A stretch of DNA of 64,000 nucleotides from Frigoriglobus tundricola (GTDB lineage: Bacteria > Planctomycetota > Planctomycetia > Gemmatales > Gemmataceae). Under the pieces are notes generated by a model that made no database searches, was not told the origin of the DNA, and worked only from the letters and a program-made list of their open reading frames with translations. The DNA is taken from positions 5,456,001 through 5,520,000 of the forward strand of contig NZ_CP053452.2 of NCBI RefSeq assembly GCF_013128195.2. The letters are read 5' to 3'. Of this stretch, positions 51,658 to 60,154 are shown in pieces. Position numbers and translations under genes: made by a program. Every line of letters starts with the position of its first letter. Position 1 is the stretch's first letter.

Positions 51658-51904
51658 CCTTGTTCCTCAACCGGACCAGGGGCGCCACTTTCGACATCCT
51701 GTCGCGTGTGGTCACTCGTTTATCGGGCCGGCCGCGCCGGTTCTGTGAGTCGCCCGATCCGTGACGGCTAAACGCACTAGCCGTCAGACATTCTTCCCGG
51801 TGCAATCGGAATAACCGGCCGGACCGGCGAGGGCGCGCGAACCGGGGGCGGGGGCGATCGCTCCAAAAGGAGAGTACGCTTCCCACTCCGGCCGGAGCCG
51901 CACC

Positions 51905-52381
51905 ATGCCCGACCAGCCCCCGCGCGCGATCCACTTCTACTCCACGTCCGGCGAGTACGGCTGCTTTTCGAACTTCTCCCGGCACCCGATCTTCCTTCGG
52001 GGGAAGAAGTGGCCGACCAGCGAACACTTCTTCCAGGCGATGAAGTTTCCGGGCACCGAACACGAGGAGGCCGTGCGGCGCGCCAAACGGCCGATGGAGG
52101 CCGCCAGTATGGGGCGCGACCGCAAGCGCCCGCTCCGCCGGGACTGGGAGAGCGTCAAGGACCAGATCATGCTGGAAGCGGTGCGGGCGAAGTTCGCGCA
52201 GCACGAGGATTTGAAAGCGGTCCTGCTCGGGACCGGGGACGCGGAACTCGTCGAACACACCGCGAACGACTCGTACTGGGGCGACGGCGGGGACGGGTCC
52301 GGCGCGAACCGGCTGGGGCAGGTCCTGATGCGGGTCCGGGACGAGTTGCGGGCCGCGGAACAGAACCGGCCGCCGGAGTGA
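51905..52381 (+). CDS. NADAR-family N-glycosidase (YbiA-like)
   Basis: 158 residues from ATG 51905. The family motifs are IHFYSTSGEYGCFSNFSRHP (11-30), KWPTSEHFFQAMKF (37-50), with the Glu of SEH as likely catalytic residue, and the ending YWGDGGDGSGANRLGQVLMR (about 120-140), the 'WGxG..GxNxLGxxLMxvR' signature. NADAR proteins hydrolyse N-glycosidic bonds of riboflavin-pathway intermediates (YbiA/RibX), or ADP-ribose-linked bases or guanine ADP-ribosylation in other members. A single-domain protein of normal length. No riboflavin gene is nearby, so the damage-control or defence role cannot be decided from context. Confidence 0.88.
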   Translation: MPDQPPRAIHFYSTSGEYGCFSNFSRHPIFLRGKKWPTSEHFFQAMKFPGTEHEEAVRRAKRPMEAASMGRDRKRPLRRDWESVKDQIMLEAVRAKFAQHEDLKAVLLGTGDAELVEHTANDSYWGDGGDGSGANRLGQVLMRVRDELRAAEQNRPPE

Positions 52382-52416
52382 CCCGGCGGCCGGTTGCAGG
52401 GAACCCGCGTACGGGT

Positions 52417-53619
52417 TCACAGGAAGAACGAGAACTCGTCGGGGCCGTTGAACCCGGCCGGAGAGTCTGGGAGACCGATGAAGTAGCGGGGCTGTTGCTG
52501 GTACGAGCCGTCGCCGGCCACTACGGCCAGATCCTGGGTGTCGAAGGAGAACTCGTCCGTCGGGTCGTAACCGCCGGGCGTGAAGTACCCGACGACCAGG
52601 TTGATCCCCGCTGAGTAGTTCGAGGGGTAGACGTTGAACGAGCCCTGGAGGATGTCGGTCGAACCGTTGAACACGCTGACTGTGGACGTGCCGAGGAGCG
52701 AGACGAAGATCTGAGCCTGGTTCTGGTCCGCGGTGGGACCGGCCGCGAGGGTGACGCCCGCGCCGGAATTGGCGGCGAACGCCCAGAACGCGGAGCGCTC
52801 GACCACCGACCCGGTCCACACGTCGTACACCGCGACGGCCGGCATGCGCGACGCGGCGCCCACGATGATCTCGGCGTAGGAACTGGTGTTCGGCACGTCG
52901 CTCGCGGACGTACCGGTCCCGTCGAAACTGGTCGGATCGATGTCGGCCGCGGCCAGCGTCACGCCGCCGGTGAAGCCGGGGAACGCCTGGAAGATGCTCG
53001 AGATGTTACCGTACCCGTCGGTGACGGCGACGATCGACGCTTGCGAAGCCGTTCCGAGAATGATCTGCTCCGGGGCCGAATCGGTCGCGTTCGAGTCGTC
53101 GAACCCGCTCGACACGAGCGCGCCCGACACGTGCCCGACGGCCACGTTCAGCCCGCCCGTGAACGTGGTGTTGCCGGCCAGGAAGAACGCGCTCAGTGCC
53201 TGTCCGCTCGTGTTGAACACCGCCACGATGGGCGGGCCGTTCGCGGCGGCCGTCACGACGATCTGCTGCGTTCCGAGCCCGAGTACGTCACCGACCGCCA
53301 CGTTGACCCCGCCCTGGAAGCCGGGGAACGGGTCGAACGAACTCAGTAGGGCGCCCGTCTGGCTGTCCCAGATCCGCACGAGCGACTCGGTCCCGGGGCC
53401 GGTGCCCGTTACGTATTGCATTTCGCTGAAAAAACCGAGCGGGTCCAACCGGTTCGGGAAGAGGTCGGCGGCGGCGATACTCACCCCGCCGGCCGGAACG
53501 TTGACGCCGTTGATGTTGATGTCACCGCCGGCACGGGCCACAAATGTGGGAGTGGTGCGGTCTTCCAGGCACTCAACCGAGAGCTGCGCCGAGCGCCGGG
53601 ATCTGGGTGCGTTTGACAT
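52417..53619 (-). CDS. Surface protein with planctomycete LEDR N-terminus and propeller-like repeats
   Basis: 400 residues from ATG 53619, which follows AGGGGAAGAG. The N-terminus SNAPRSRRSAQLSVECLEDR TTPT carries the LEDRxTP motif (about 18-24) that precedes many extracellular planctomycete proteins and may direct export in place of a normal signal peptide. The rest is built of about seven units of similar form: GFQGGVNVAVGDVLGLGTQQ, TFTGGLNVAVGHVSGALVSS, GFTGGVTLAAADIDPTSFDG, with IVVTAAANG or IILGTASQASI strands, i.e. FG-GAP/VCBS-like propeller blades. It ends FNGPDEFSFFL. Cell-surface or released; ligand unknown. Confidence 0.82.
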   Translation of the reverse strand: MSNAPRSRRSAQLSVECLEDRTTPTFVARAGGDININGVNVPAGGVSIAAADLFPNRLDPLGFFSEMQYVTGTGPGTESLVRIWDSQTGALLSSFDPFPGFQGGVNVAVGDVLGLGTQQIVVTAAANGPPIVAVFNTSGQALSAFFLAGNTTFTGGLNVAVGHVSGALVSSGFDDSNATDSAPEQIILGTASQASIVAVTDGYGNISSIFQAFPGFTGGVTLAAADIDPTSFDGTGTSASDVPNTSSYAEIIVGAASRMPAVAVYDVWTGSVVERSAFWAFAANSGAGVTLAAGPTADQNQAQIFVSLLGTSTVSVFNGSTDILQGSFNVYPSNYSAGINLVVGYFTPGGYDPTDEFSFDTQDLAVVAGDGSYQQQPRYFIGLPDSPAGFNGPDEFSFFL

Positions 53620-53915
53620 CTCTTCCCCTGGGAGTCGGACCAGTTGATCGCGGGTCGAGAGCAAAAAACGGAGGGTGCGCCGGAAAGCAAAATGATCCGC
53701 GATTTTTCAGTGTAGTACTCACAAACTACCGGAACTGCCGTCCCCTGTTATGAAGAAAACGTGAGAACGGACCCGAAATCGCCTCCGCGGGGGCGTCAGA
53801 AACGGTCCGGTCGGCGCGGATGGAACGGATGGGGCCGATTGCACTGATTGTAACGGGGCGCGTTCTGATACGCGACGGCCCATAGAGGCGCGTGCGGGTC
53901 GGGACGAATGATCGC

Positions 53916-54476
53916 TCAGTCGCGGACGTTGCCGAGCGACGCCCGGAACCGGTCCACGGACAGTCGCACCTCGGCGGTCCCCTCCTCGCCCGATGCCCAG
54001 CCCAGCGGCTCGACCGAAACGCCCTCGAGTTGCTTGTACGTGGTGAAGAAGAACTCCACCTCGCGAACGAAGTGCGTGGGCACGTCTTCGAGCCGCTTGA
54101 TGTGCGAAAACAGCGGGTCCTTGTGCGGCACGGCCAGCACCTTGAAGTCGTTCGCCCCCTTGTCCTTCATGCGGAAGATGCCGACCACGCGGGCCTCGAT
54201 GAGGCACCCGGAGAACGTCGCCTCGTTCACCATCACGAGCGCGTCGAGCGGGTCGCCGTCCTCGGCGAGCGTCTGCGGGATGAACCCGTAGTCGCCGGGG
54301 TACACGGCGGAGCTGTAGAGGTAGCGGTCGAGCTTGATGAGGCCGGTGACCTTGTCCACCTCGAACTTGTTCCGCTTTCCTTTGGGGATCTCGACGATCA
54401 CGTTCACGACCGCCGCCTCGCCGGTGCCGGGCGGGATCATCATGTAGTCGCGGATGTAGTCGCGGCGGGCAAACAT
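53916..54476 (-). CDS. ppa: Inorganic pyrophosphatase (family I)
   Basis: 186 residues from ATG 54476 (MFARRDYIRDYMMIPPGTGE). Hydrolyses pyrophosphate released by biosynthesis, soluble, Mg-dependent. Landmarks: VIVEIPKGKRNKFEVDKVTG (27-46, EIPKG.r.K.E), LIKLDRYLYSSAVYPGDYGF (46-65, the Y-PGDYGFIP motif) and the signature DGDPLDALV (73-81) with its three metal-binding Asp residues. The rest (RMKDKGANDFKVLAVPHKDP, then IKRLEDVPTHFVREVEFFFTTYK) is standard. The same frame is open beyond the start but that part lies opposite the next gene and is not coding. Confidence 0.96.
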   Translation of the reverse strand: MFARRDYIRDYMMIPPGTGEAAVVNVIVEIPKGKRNKFEVDKVTGLIKLDRYLYSSAVYPGDYGFIPQTLAEDGDPLDALVMVNEATFSGCLIEARVVGIFRMKDKGANDFKVLAVPHKDPLFSHIKRLEDVPTHFVREVEFFFTTYKQLEGVSVEPLGWASGEEGTAEVRLSVDRFRASLGNVRD

Positions 54477-54602
54477 GCCTGCTCCTGTGGGGACCGGTCC
54501 GATTGCACTGATGATAGAGTACGGCTCCGCGCCGCGGAAGGCAGATGTTCGGCGCCCGCGAGCGCGGTACACTCTCAGGCCCCCCCCTCCCGGAGGCCCC
54601 CG

Positions 54603-55622
54603 ATGCCCCGTGCAATTGCCGCGATCGTTTTGTTGGTTGTGACCGGCCCGCCCGCCCGCGCGGAGGACTTCCCGCACGCCGTCATCAAGAACGAGAAACT
54701 GACGTTCACGCTGTACGACGCGGACGCATCGAAGGGCTTTTACCGCGGCACGCGGTTCGACCACGCGGGCGTGTTCGGAAGCGTGGAGTTCGCCGGGCAC
54801 AAGGTCTTCGGCCCGTGGAAGGGGACCCACGACCCGGCCAACCACGACGACATCGTCGGCCCGTGCGAGGAGTTCGGCATCGACACGCCGCTCGGTTACG
54901 ACGCGGCGAAGGCGGGCGGGACGTTCCTCAAAATCGGCGTGGGCGAACTGGAGAAGCCGAAAGAGGCGAAGTACAGCTTCGCGCACAAGTACAAGATCGT
55001 GGCGCCGGTCGTATGGGAGCGGAGGCCCATCGATCCGGAGGCGGATTTCGTCGGCGAAATCCCCCGGGGGGCGCGCGACCAAATTTGGCGCACCGGGCAG
55101 AAGGCCAACGGGTACGCCTACTCGTACTCCAAGGTCGTCTACGCGGCCGGTGCGACCATCGGCCTGACGCACCGGCTCAAGAACACGGGCGAGAAGCGGA
55201 TCGTCACGGACTGTTACAACCACAACTTCTTCAACGTGGACGGCGACCCGGTCGGGCCGAACTACTCGCTCGTGTTCTCGTTTGAGCCCAAGGCGAAAGA
55301 CCTGAAGGGCAAGTTCGGCGATTTGGTCGAGTTGAAGGGCAACGAGTTCCGCTTCAAGGACACGTTGCCGAACGGCGCGGACCTGATGGCGACACTCACC
55401 GGCTTCGACGCGAAGGAAAAGAAGCCGTGGTTCGAGATGCGGCACGCGCCGAGCGGGGTGCGTGTAAAAGTCGAGTGCGATTACCCGCTCGCGAAGTTCA
55501 ACGTGTGGGGCATCAAACCGACCATCTGTCCGGAGCCTTATTTGGCGATCGACCTGAAGCCCGGAGAAGAGGTGAAGTGGAGCGTCACCTACACGTTCAC
55601 ACACGATCTGCCGAAGAAGTGA
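54603..55622 (+). CDS. Secreted protein, possible sugar-binding (mutarotase-like) fold
   Basis: 339 residues from ATG 54603; signal peptide MPRAIAAIVLLVVTGPPARA. Beta-rich mature part: LTFTLYDADASKGFYRGTRF, GSVEFAGHKVFGPWKGTHDP, AATIGLTHRLKNTGEKRIV, TDCYNHNFFNVDGDPVGPNY. The last segment with conserved His and Asn, and the overall strand pattern, recall the galactose-mutarotase-like superfamily, but the aldose epimerase motifs are not clear, so the fold is a guess. Divergent from ppa; ends in a shared hairpin facing the heat-shock gene. Confidence 0.6.
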   Translation: MPRAIAAIVLLVVTGPPARAEDFPHAVIKNEKLTFTLYDADASKGFYRGTRFDHAGVFGSVEFAGHKVFGPWKGTHDPANHDDIVGPCEEFGIDTPLGYDAAKAGGTFLKIGVGELEKPKEAKYSFAHKYKIVAPVVWERRPIDPEADFVGEIPRGARDQIWRTGQKANGYAYSYSKVVYAAGATIGLTHRLKNTGEKRIVTDCYNHNFFNVDGDPVGPNYSLVFSFEPKAKDLKGKFGDLVELKGNEFRFKDTLPNGADLMATLTGFDAKEKKPWFEMRHAPSGVRVKVECDYPLAKFNVWGIKPTICPEPYLAIDLKPGEEVKWSVTYTFTHDLPKK

Positions 55623-55624
55623 GT

Positions 55625-55679
55625 GGTTGAGTGCGAGCGGCCCGAACAAGTTTGTTGTTCGGGCCGCTCGCGCTCAACC
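55625..55679. terminator. 25-bp bidirectional stem-loop between convergent genes
   Basis: Arms 55625-55649 (core GTGCGAGCGGCCCGAACAA) and 55655-55679 pair over 25 bp, with one G-T position, around GTTTG. It begins 3 bp after the stop on the plus strand and lies 9 bp from the stop of the minus-strand Hsp20 gene. Confidence 0.75.
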
Positions 55680-55687
55680 GCACCGCG

Positions 55688-56125
55688 TTACTCGCCGACC
55701 TTGACCGGCACGGTGCGCGGCTTGACGGCGGCGATCTTGGGCAGTGTCACCTTCAGCACGCCGTTGGTGTAAGTGGCTTCCACCTTCTCCGCATCCACCG
55801 TGAGCGGGAGGGCCAGGGCGCGAGCGAAGCGGCCCACGGGGCGCTCCCGCCGCAACCACGCGGCACCCTCGCCGGGGTTCGGGGCCGGCCGTTCGGCGCG
55901 GATGACGAGCTGGTCGCCCCCGGTCACCGTCACGTCCAGTGTCGCCCGATCGACGCCCGGAAGGTCCCCCTCGACGTAAATGGCGTTCTCGTCCTGCCAC
56001 ACGTTCAGCGGGAACGCGGCGGCTTCCGGCTGAGACAGGCGCCCGAACATGGCGGCGAACTCGTCGCCGACGGCGCTCACTTCGTTCAACAGCACCCCGA
56101 ACGGGTGACGGCGGTTCCGTGTCAT
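55688..56125 (-). CDS. Small heat-shock protein (Hsp20/alpha-crystallin family)
   Basis: 145 residues from ATG 56125, preceded by GAGGTGAATC. ATP-independent holdase against aggregation. The alpha-crystallin domain spans about 38-135: PLNVWQDENAIYVEGDLPGV, DVTVTGGDQLVIRAERPAP, RPVGRFARALALPLTVDAEK, VEATYTNGVLKVTLPKIAAV, with the typical 'NGvLkvtlPK' end and GrFaRalaLP stretch. The tail PRTVPVKVGE contains the I/V-x-V motif (VPV) used for oligomer contacts. No CIRCE element is visible in the 360-bp spacer upstream (56126-56486), which holds no gene. Confidence 0.92.
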   Translation of the reverse strand: MTRNRRHPFGVLLNEVSAVGDEFAAMFGRLSQPEAAAFPLNVWQDENAIYVEGDLPGVDRATLDVTVTGGDQLVIRAERPAPNPGEGAAWLRRERPVGRFARALALPLTVDAEKVEATYTNGVLKVTLPKIAAVKPRTVPVKVGE

Positions 56126-56486
56126 GATTCACCTCGGTGTCAGTGTTGTCCCGGCGGGTCTTTCCCGCCCCTCCGAAGATTGGAGAGGAAGAGCCGGGAA
56201 AGGATTCCGGACGCCCGCCGTGAGACGCCTCGTTCTGCTCATATTCAATCCGCGTGCCAATCCGTCTCACACCCGAACCGGACGCCGGCCGGTCACCGGA
56301 TCGCTTGAAATTTCAACGACATGCGCCGAACCGCCCCTCCAAGGGCACTGATGTGGGGGTGCGGACAACGGCTGTCAGGATGTCAGTTCGGGACAGATTG
56401 GCGATTCGATATCGCGCACACCCGTCCTTCTCTGCTACAATTTCAAGACCCCTTGACGCACCCATTATTCCAGCACCGGCCCGGAC

Positions 56487-57416
56487 ATGCCGCCCCACGA
56501 TCACGACCGGGCTGTCGACTCGGACCTGCCTCCGGCACTCGCCGCGTGGGAGGTGGTTGAGCCCGCCCCGGGGCCGGCCGCGCGGGCCGTCTTCTGCCGC
56601 CGGTGCGGTGAGACTTCGGAACCGGTCGCCAACTGCTGCCCGTGGTGCGGGGCGTGGCTCGTGGGTGACCCGCCCGTCGTCGCTCCCGTTTATGTGCCCG
56701 AAGACGAGCCGGAAGACGAGTGGCACACGCGGGCCGCGGACGCAGCGGCCGAGCGGTACGCTCCCCGCCGCGGGGCGGCCCCGCTCGTCCCGCCGCTCGT
56801 GGTGGTCTTCGTGTCCTACGGGTTGCTGCTCGGCTCGCTGATCCTGTTCCTCGTATTCGCGGTCCTGTTCGGGCTCACGAACGAGGAGGACCAGCACGCC
56901 GGGCTGGCGGTCGTCGAAGCCATCGACGCGGTCCTGGCGGTCGCCGGGCTCGGGCTCGTGTGGAACACGGCGAAGCAGAAGCTCCCCGGCGGCACGATGT
57001 GGCTGACGTGGCTCACGGCGTTTCCGGTCCTGTTCGTGCTGCTGTGCCTGAACCTGGCGTACATCACCTTCTTGCGCGAACTGCTGCGCCCCCTCGGCGC
57101 GCCCGAGCCGCAAAAGATGAAGCTCACGCTCGTGACGGTGCTGCTGGTGTGCGCCCAGCCGGCCATCGTGGAGGAGCTGTTCTTCCGGCAGATGACGCTG
57201 GGCGTGTTCCGCAAGTCGATGAACCTGCACCTCGCGGTGTGGGCGACGGCGGGGCTGTTCGCCTTCGCGCACCTGGCGAACCCGATCGGGATGCCGTACC
57301 TGTTCCTGGCGGGCGGGGCGTTCGGTTACGCCCGCGCGTTCGGCGGGCTGACGCTGGCGATGGTGCTACACTTCGTCCACAACTTTGCCGTGGTCGCTTA
57401 TGACGCCCTGAAGTGA
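56487..57416 (+). CDS. CPBP-family intramembrane metalloprotease with N-terminal zinc ribbon
   Basis: 309 residues from ATG 56487. Residues 35-55 form a zinc ribbon (C37-x2-C40 ... C51-x2-C54, FCRRCGETSEPVAN, CCPWCG). An acidic linker follows, then about seven hydrophobic segments (LVPPLVVVFVSYGLLLGSLI, FPVLFVLLCLNLAYITFL and others). The CPBP/Rce1 motifs are EELFFR (229-234, EExxxR), FAFAHL (258-263, FxxxH) and HFVHN (295-299). This family cleaves CaaX-like or bacterial membrane proteins, or processes prebacteriocins. The zinc ribbon is a planctomycete-like addition; its role is unknown. Confidence 0.85.
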   Translation: MPPHDHDRAVDSDLPPALAAWEVVEPAPGPAARAVFCRRCGETSEPVANCCPWCGAWLVGDPPVVAPVYVPEDEPEDEWHTRAADAAAERYAPRRGAAPLVPPLVVVFVSYGLLLGSLILFLVFAVLFGLTNEEDQHAGLAVVEAIDAVLAVAGLGLVWNTAKQKLPGGTMWLTWLTAFPVLFVLLCLNLAYITFLRELLRPLGAPEPQKMKLTLVTVLLVCAQPAIVEELFFRQMTLGVFRKSMNLHLAVWATAGLFAFAHLANPIGMPYLFLAGGAFGYARAFGGLTLAMVLHFVHNFAVVAYDALK

Positions 57417-57446
57417 ACGAGCGACTTTGCGAAGTCGGCTTTCGGC

Positions 57447-58157
57447 TCACTCCTTCTTCGCGGCTTTCGGCTTCTCGACGGTAAAGGCGTGGAAGTCGGC
57501 GCTGAGCGCCTGATAGGTGGAGTGGCTGAAGCTCACGCCGACGGTCATCTCGTCCGGGAGTTCCAGATCTTTGTCCTGCGCTCTCGGCTCGGACCAGGTC
57601 CGGCCGTCGAAACTGTACGCCGCCGTCACGCTCGCGTTGCGGCGCGTCACGCGCAAGTGCGTCGATTTCTCGACCGGCGCGTCGTCTAACATGGACCCAC
57701 CGCCCGACCCATCGGGGAACATCCGATAGAGCCACACGCACCGCTGCAACGGCCCGGCGACGCCGTTGTTTTTGTGGTGGGCTTGATACAGATTGAGTTC
57801 GAGGTCGAACCCGCCGCCGGTGAGGAACAGGCCGGCGCGCGACTCCGGGCCAAAGGCCACGGTCCGCGCATCCTTGTGCGGCGGGGTCGCGTACAGAACC
57901 GTTACTGTGGCCTCGAAGTCGCCGCGCACCGTGCGGCTCACGCGCGGCATCGACGTGTTCTTGGCGCCGAAGCGGAGCCCGATCGCCGGTTGCCCGGCGG
58001 TGCGGAGCGTCAGGCGATTGCCCATGAGTTCGTACTCGCCCTGTCCTTCGAACTTGCCCCAGTGCTTCGCGAGTCGCTCTTTCTCGGTCGGCGGGGGCAC
58101 CGGCGCGGCGGCGGCGGTAGCGGCAAAGGCGAGTACGAGGGGTGCCAGACGGATCAT
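57447..58157 (-). CDS. Secreted beta-sandwich protein, paralogue 1
   Basis: 236 residues, signal peptide MIRLAPLVLAFAATAAAAPV. The body is all-beta: RGDFEATVTVLYATPPHKDA, AGLFLTGGGFDLELNLYQAH, THLRVTRRNASVTAAYSFDG RTWSEP, VGVSFSHSTYQALSADFHAF. The 'LRVTRR...YSFDGRTW' pattern is that of DUF1349/concanavalin-like lectin domains in secreted proteins. A near copy follows on the same strand at 58306-59019 (both begin APVPPPTEKERLAKHWG and end EKPKAAKKE). Tandem duplication. Ligand unknown, probably carbohydrate or none. Confidence 0.8.
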   Translation of the reverse strand: MIRLAPLVLAFAATAAAAPVPPPTEKERLAKHWGKFEGQGEYELMGNRLTLRTAGQPAIGLRFGAKNTSMPRVSRTVRGDFEATVTVLYATPPHKDARTVAFGPESRAGLFLTGGGFDLELNLYQAHHKNNGVAGPLQRCVWLYRMFPDGSGGGSMLDDAPVEKSTHLRVTRRNASVTAAYSFDGRTWSEPRAQDKDLELPDEMTVGVSFSHSTYQALSADFHAFTVEKPKAAKKE

Positions 58158-58305
58158 GGGGGTGTAACCGCCTTCCTAGTTCACGACCGGGGCTTGGGAA
58201 CGAACGACTCCGGGCGTTCCGGGCGCGCGTCTCATGCCCGATAGTGGAAACGCAGAACCAGCCCCGAGCCAAGTCCGTCTTTTGAGATGATTGGCGAGGC
58301 CCCGT

Positions 58306-59019
58306 TCACTCCTTCTTCGCAGCCTTCGGCTTCTCGAGGGTAAAGGCGTGGAAGTCGGCGCTGAGCGTTTGATAGGTGGATTGACTGAAACTCACGCCGA
58401 CGGCCACTTCGTCCGGGAGTTCCGGATCGTGACCCGGCTCCTGTGGCTCGGACCACGTCTTGCCATCGAAGCTGTACGACACGGTCACCTGCTTGTCTTT
58501 CCGCACCACACGCAGGTGAGTCGACGTCCCGACCGGGGCCAACTTCAACATGCTCCCACCGCTGGCTTTGTCGGAACGGGTCCGGACCCACACGCAGCGT
58601 TGCAAGTAGTCCGCGACGATCCCATTAAACTTGCTGTGAAGCTGCATCAAGCCGAATTCAACACTGCTCCCGCCACCGCCAACGAACAGACCTGCCTGCG
58701 TTTCCAGTCGCTGTAAGTCGTGCCGCGCCCCCTTGTGGGGTGGTGTGGCGTACAAAACCGTTACCGTCGCCTCGAAGTCACCGCGCACTGTGCGGGTCAC
58801 ACGCGGGATGGGCAGGCACTCGCTGTCGAGGTAGAGTCCGAAGGTGGGTTGCCCGGCGGTGCGGAGCGTCAGGCGATTGCCCGTGAGTTCGTACTCGCCC
58901 TGTCCTTCGAACGTACCCCAGTGCTTCGCGAGCCGCTCTTTCTCGGTCGGCGGGGGCACCGGCGCGGCGGCGGTGGTAGCGGCAACGACGAGTACGAGGA
59001 GGGGTGCCAGACGGATCAT
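58306..59019 (-). CDS. Secreted beta-sandwich protein, paralogue 2
   Basis: 237 residues from ATG 59019 (MIRLAPLLVLVVAATTAAAP). Same layout as its neighbour, with close identity in the first 80 and last 70 residues and more divergence in the middle (QAGLFVGGGGSSVEFGLMQL, RSDKASGGSMLKLAPVGTST). ATG 59055 is in frame upstream but would spoil the signal peptide. The gene order suggests copy 1 and copy 2 are cotranscribed from upstream of 59019. Middle differences lie where a lectin-like fold would hold its ligand loops. Confidence 0.8.
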   Translation of the reverse strand: MIRLAPLLVLVVAATTAAAPVPPPTEKERLAKHWGTFEGQGEYELTGNRLTLRTAGQPTFGLYLDSECLPIPRVTRTVRGDFEATVTVLYATPPHKGARHDLQRLETQAGLFVGGGGSSVEFGLMQLHSKFNGIVADYLQRCVWVRTRSDKASGGSMLKLAPVGTSTHLRVVRKDKQVTVSYSFDGKTWSEPQEPGHDPELPDEVAVGVSFSQSTYQTLSADFHAFTLEKPKAAKKE

Positions 59020-59155
59020 GGGGTAGCCCTTGAGCGATATCAACCCGAGTCTCAACTCAACGGGAAGCCGTTCCGTGTGGGTAGTCTACCCGCAGTTCCG
59101 CTGCGTACGCAAGTTGTGCCGTGTTCAGTTCCTCACAGTGCTTTTTAACGCCAAT

Positions 59156-59209
59156 AAACGTTGTGGCGTCGAAGCCCCACTCGCTTTGGGCTTCGACGCC
59201 ACAACGTTT
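59156..59209. terminator. Perfect 22-bp stem-loop after the cytochrome gene
   Basis: Arms 59156-59177 and 59188-59209 are exact complements (core GTTGTGGCGTCGAAGCCC) around a 10-nt loop, 13 bp beyond the cytochrome stop on the minus strand. A short T-rich stretch (CGTTTATTGG) follows on that strand. Confidence 0.7.
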
Positions 59210-59221
59210 ACCGCTCGGTGA

Positions 59222-59647
59222 TTACTTCTTCACCCCGCGAAAGTGGGTGTGGCACTTCACGCAGGTGCGGGTCATGTCGCTATAAGCGAGCGCGGCGCCG
59301 TCGCGGTTTTTGGCCTTGGCGGCTTCCAGGAGATCGTCGGCCGCGTGTTTGAACGCTTGCGCCTGGTAGCGGTACTCCTCCGTCTTGTAGGCCGCCACGA
59401 ACACCCGCATGTCCGCGATCAGCGTCATCACCTCGGCGTTCCGGCGCAGGGCGTCCGTGTCGCCGGCGGTCAGCGCGTCGAGGATCGCGTGGGCGCGCTG
59501 CCGCTTCTCCTTCATCGCCTCGCTTTCGGGCGGGATCGGCAACGAGTCGGTCGTCGCCGGCGGCTTGGTGGGCTGAGCGAAGCCGTGCCCGGCCGCGAGG
59601 GCGATCATTCCGGCGGCGGTGAAGGCCAGAAATCGCGTCGGTAACAT
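59222..59647 (-). CDS. Periplasmic c-type cytochrome (cytochrome c'-like)
   Basis: 141 residues from ATG 59647 (MLPTRFLAFTAAGMIALAAG, signal peptide cleaved near GFAQ). A helix-rich body ends with the heme motif CVKCH at 129-133 close to the C-terminus (YSDMTRTCVKCHTHFRGVKK), the position typical of class II cytochromes c'. A helical bundle from 45 to 125 (AMKEKRQRAHAILDALTAGD, AYKTEEYRYQAQAFKHAADD) fits. Candidate roles: periplasmic electron transfer or gas (NO) binding. Confidence 0.85.
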   Translation of the reverse strand: MLPTRFLAFTAAGMIALAAGHGFAQPTKPPATTDSLPIPPESEAMKEKRQRAHAILDALTAGDTDALRRNAEVMTLIADMRVFVAAYKTEEYRYQAQAFKHAADDLLEAAKAKNRDGAALAYSDMTRTCVKCHTHFRGVKK

Positions 59648-60154
59648 GGACGCCTCCGATTGGGTGTGCAGTCGCACCGATCACCGTTGCCGCCGGACTG
59701 TCGAGACGGCACGGGAGCAGCGAATCAACGAGAGTGGGGTCATTGGATGTGTTGATTCGTTAAGCAAAGGCTGTGCCCACGTTGCGCGCTTCTCCGGCAC
59801 ATGCCGGAGATGGCCTTTCCGGCCTTAAAAGTGCGAACCTGCGGATCGGCGCTACGGACCCCGCCGGCACGAGATGTGCGATATTGGCTCGCGCGGTGCG
59901 GTTTCGACCCAGTGCAATCCGTGTGAGCGGGCACTTCCGGTCCGCACTGCGCACTAAATTCGGATTGCCCACCGCGGCACCGTTGGTATGTGATGGGCCG
60001 GTCACGCGACCTGTCACATTTGTGTGCGGCCCGGTCCATCCGGGCGCCCCCGCTCGGGGTCCTTCGTGGACCGGAAACGCGGTGATTGGTCCGAACAATC
60101 CTTCTGCTCGGTCGTTGCCCGCGAGCGCCACTCACGCGCGGAGGGGATCTGTCG
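59648..60154. other. 507-bp stretch without a supported gene
   Basis: Between the divergent cytochrome and AsmA-like genes. It holds a 9-bp inverted repeat CGAATCAAC (59721-59729) / GTTGATTCG (59751-59759) about 75-110 bp upstream of the cytochrome start, which could be an operator. The rest shows no gene, hairpin or repeat I can name. Confidence 0.5.

Noticed and set aside
53835..54512. Identical 14-mer CCGATTGCACTGAT at 53835 and 54499, upstream of two minus-strand genes
   Set aside because: Several 14-mer matches are expected by chance in 64 kb, and the flanks do not extend the match.
53916..55649. 577-codon reading of the pyrophosphatase with a long N-terminal extension
   Set aside because: The extension is antisense to the 54603 gene and lacks any pattern; family length and alignment fix the start at 54476.
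56126..56190. CIRCE or other heat-shock operator before the Hsp20 gene
   Set aside because: No TTAGCACTC-N9-GAGTGCTAA or similar inverted repeat is present.
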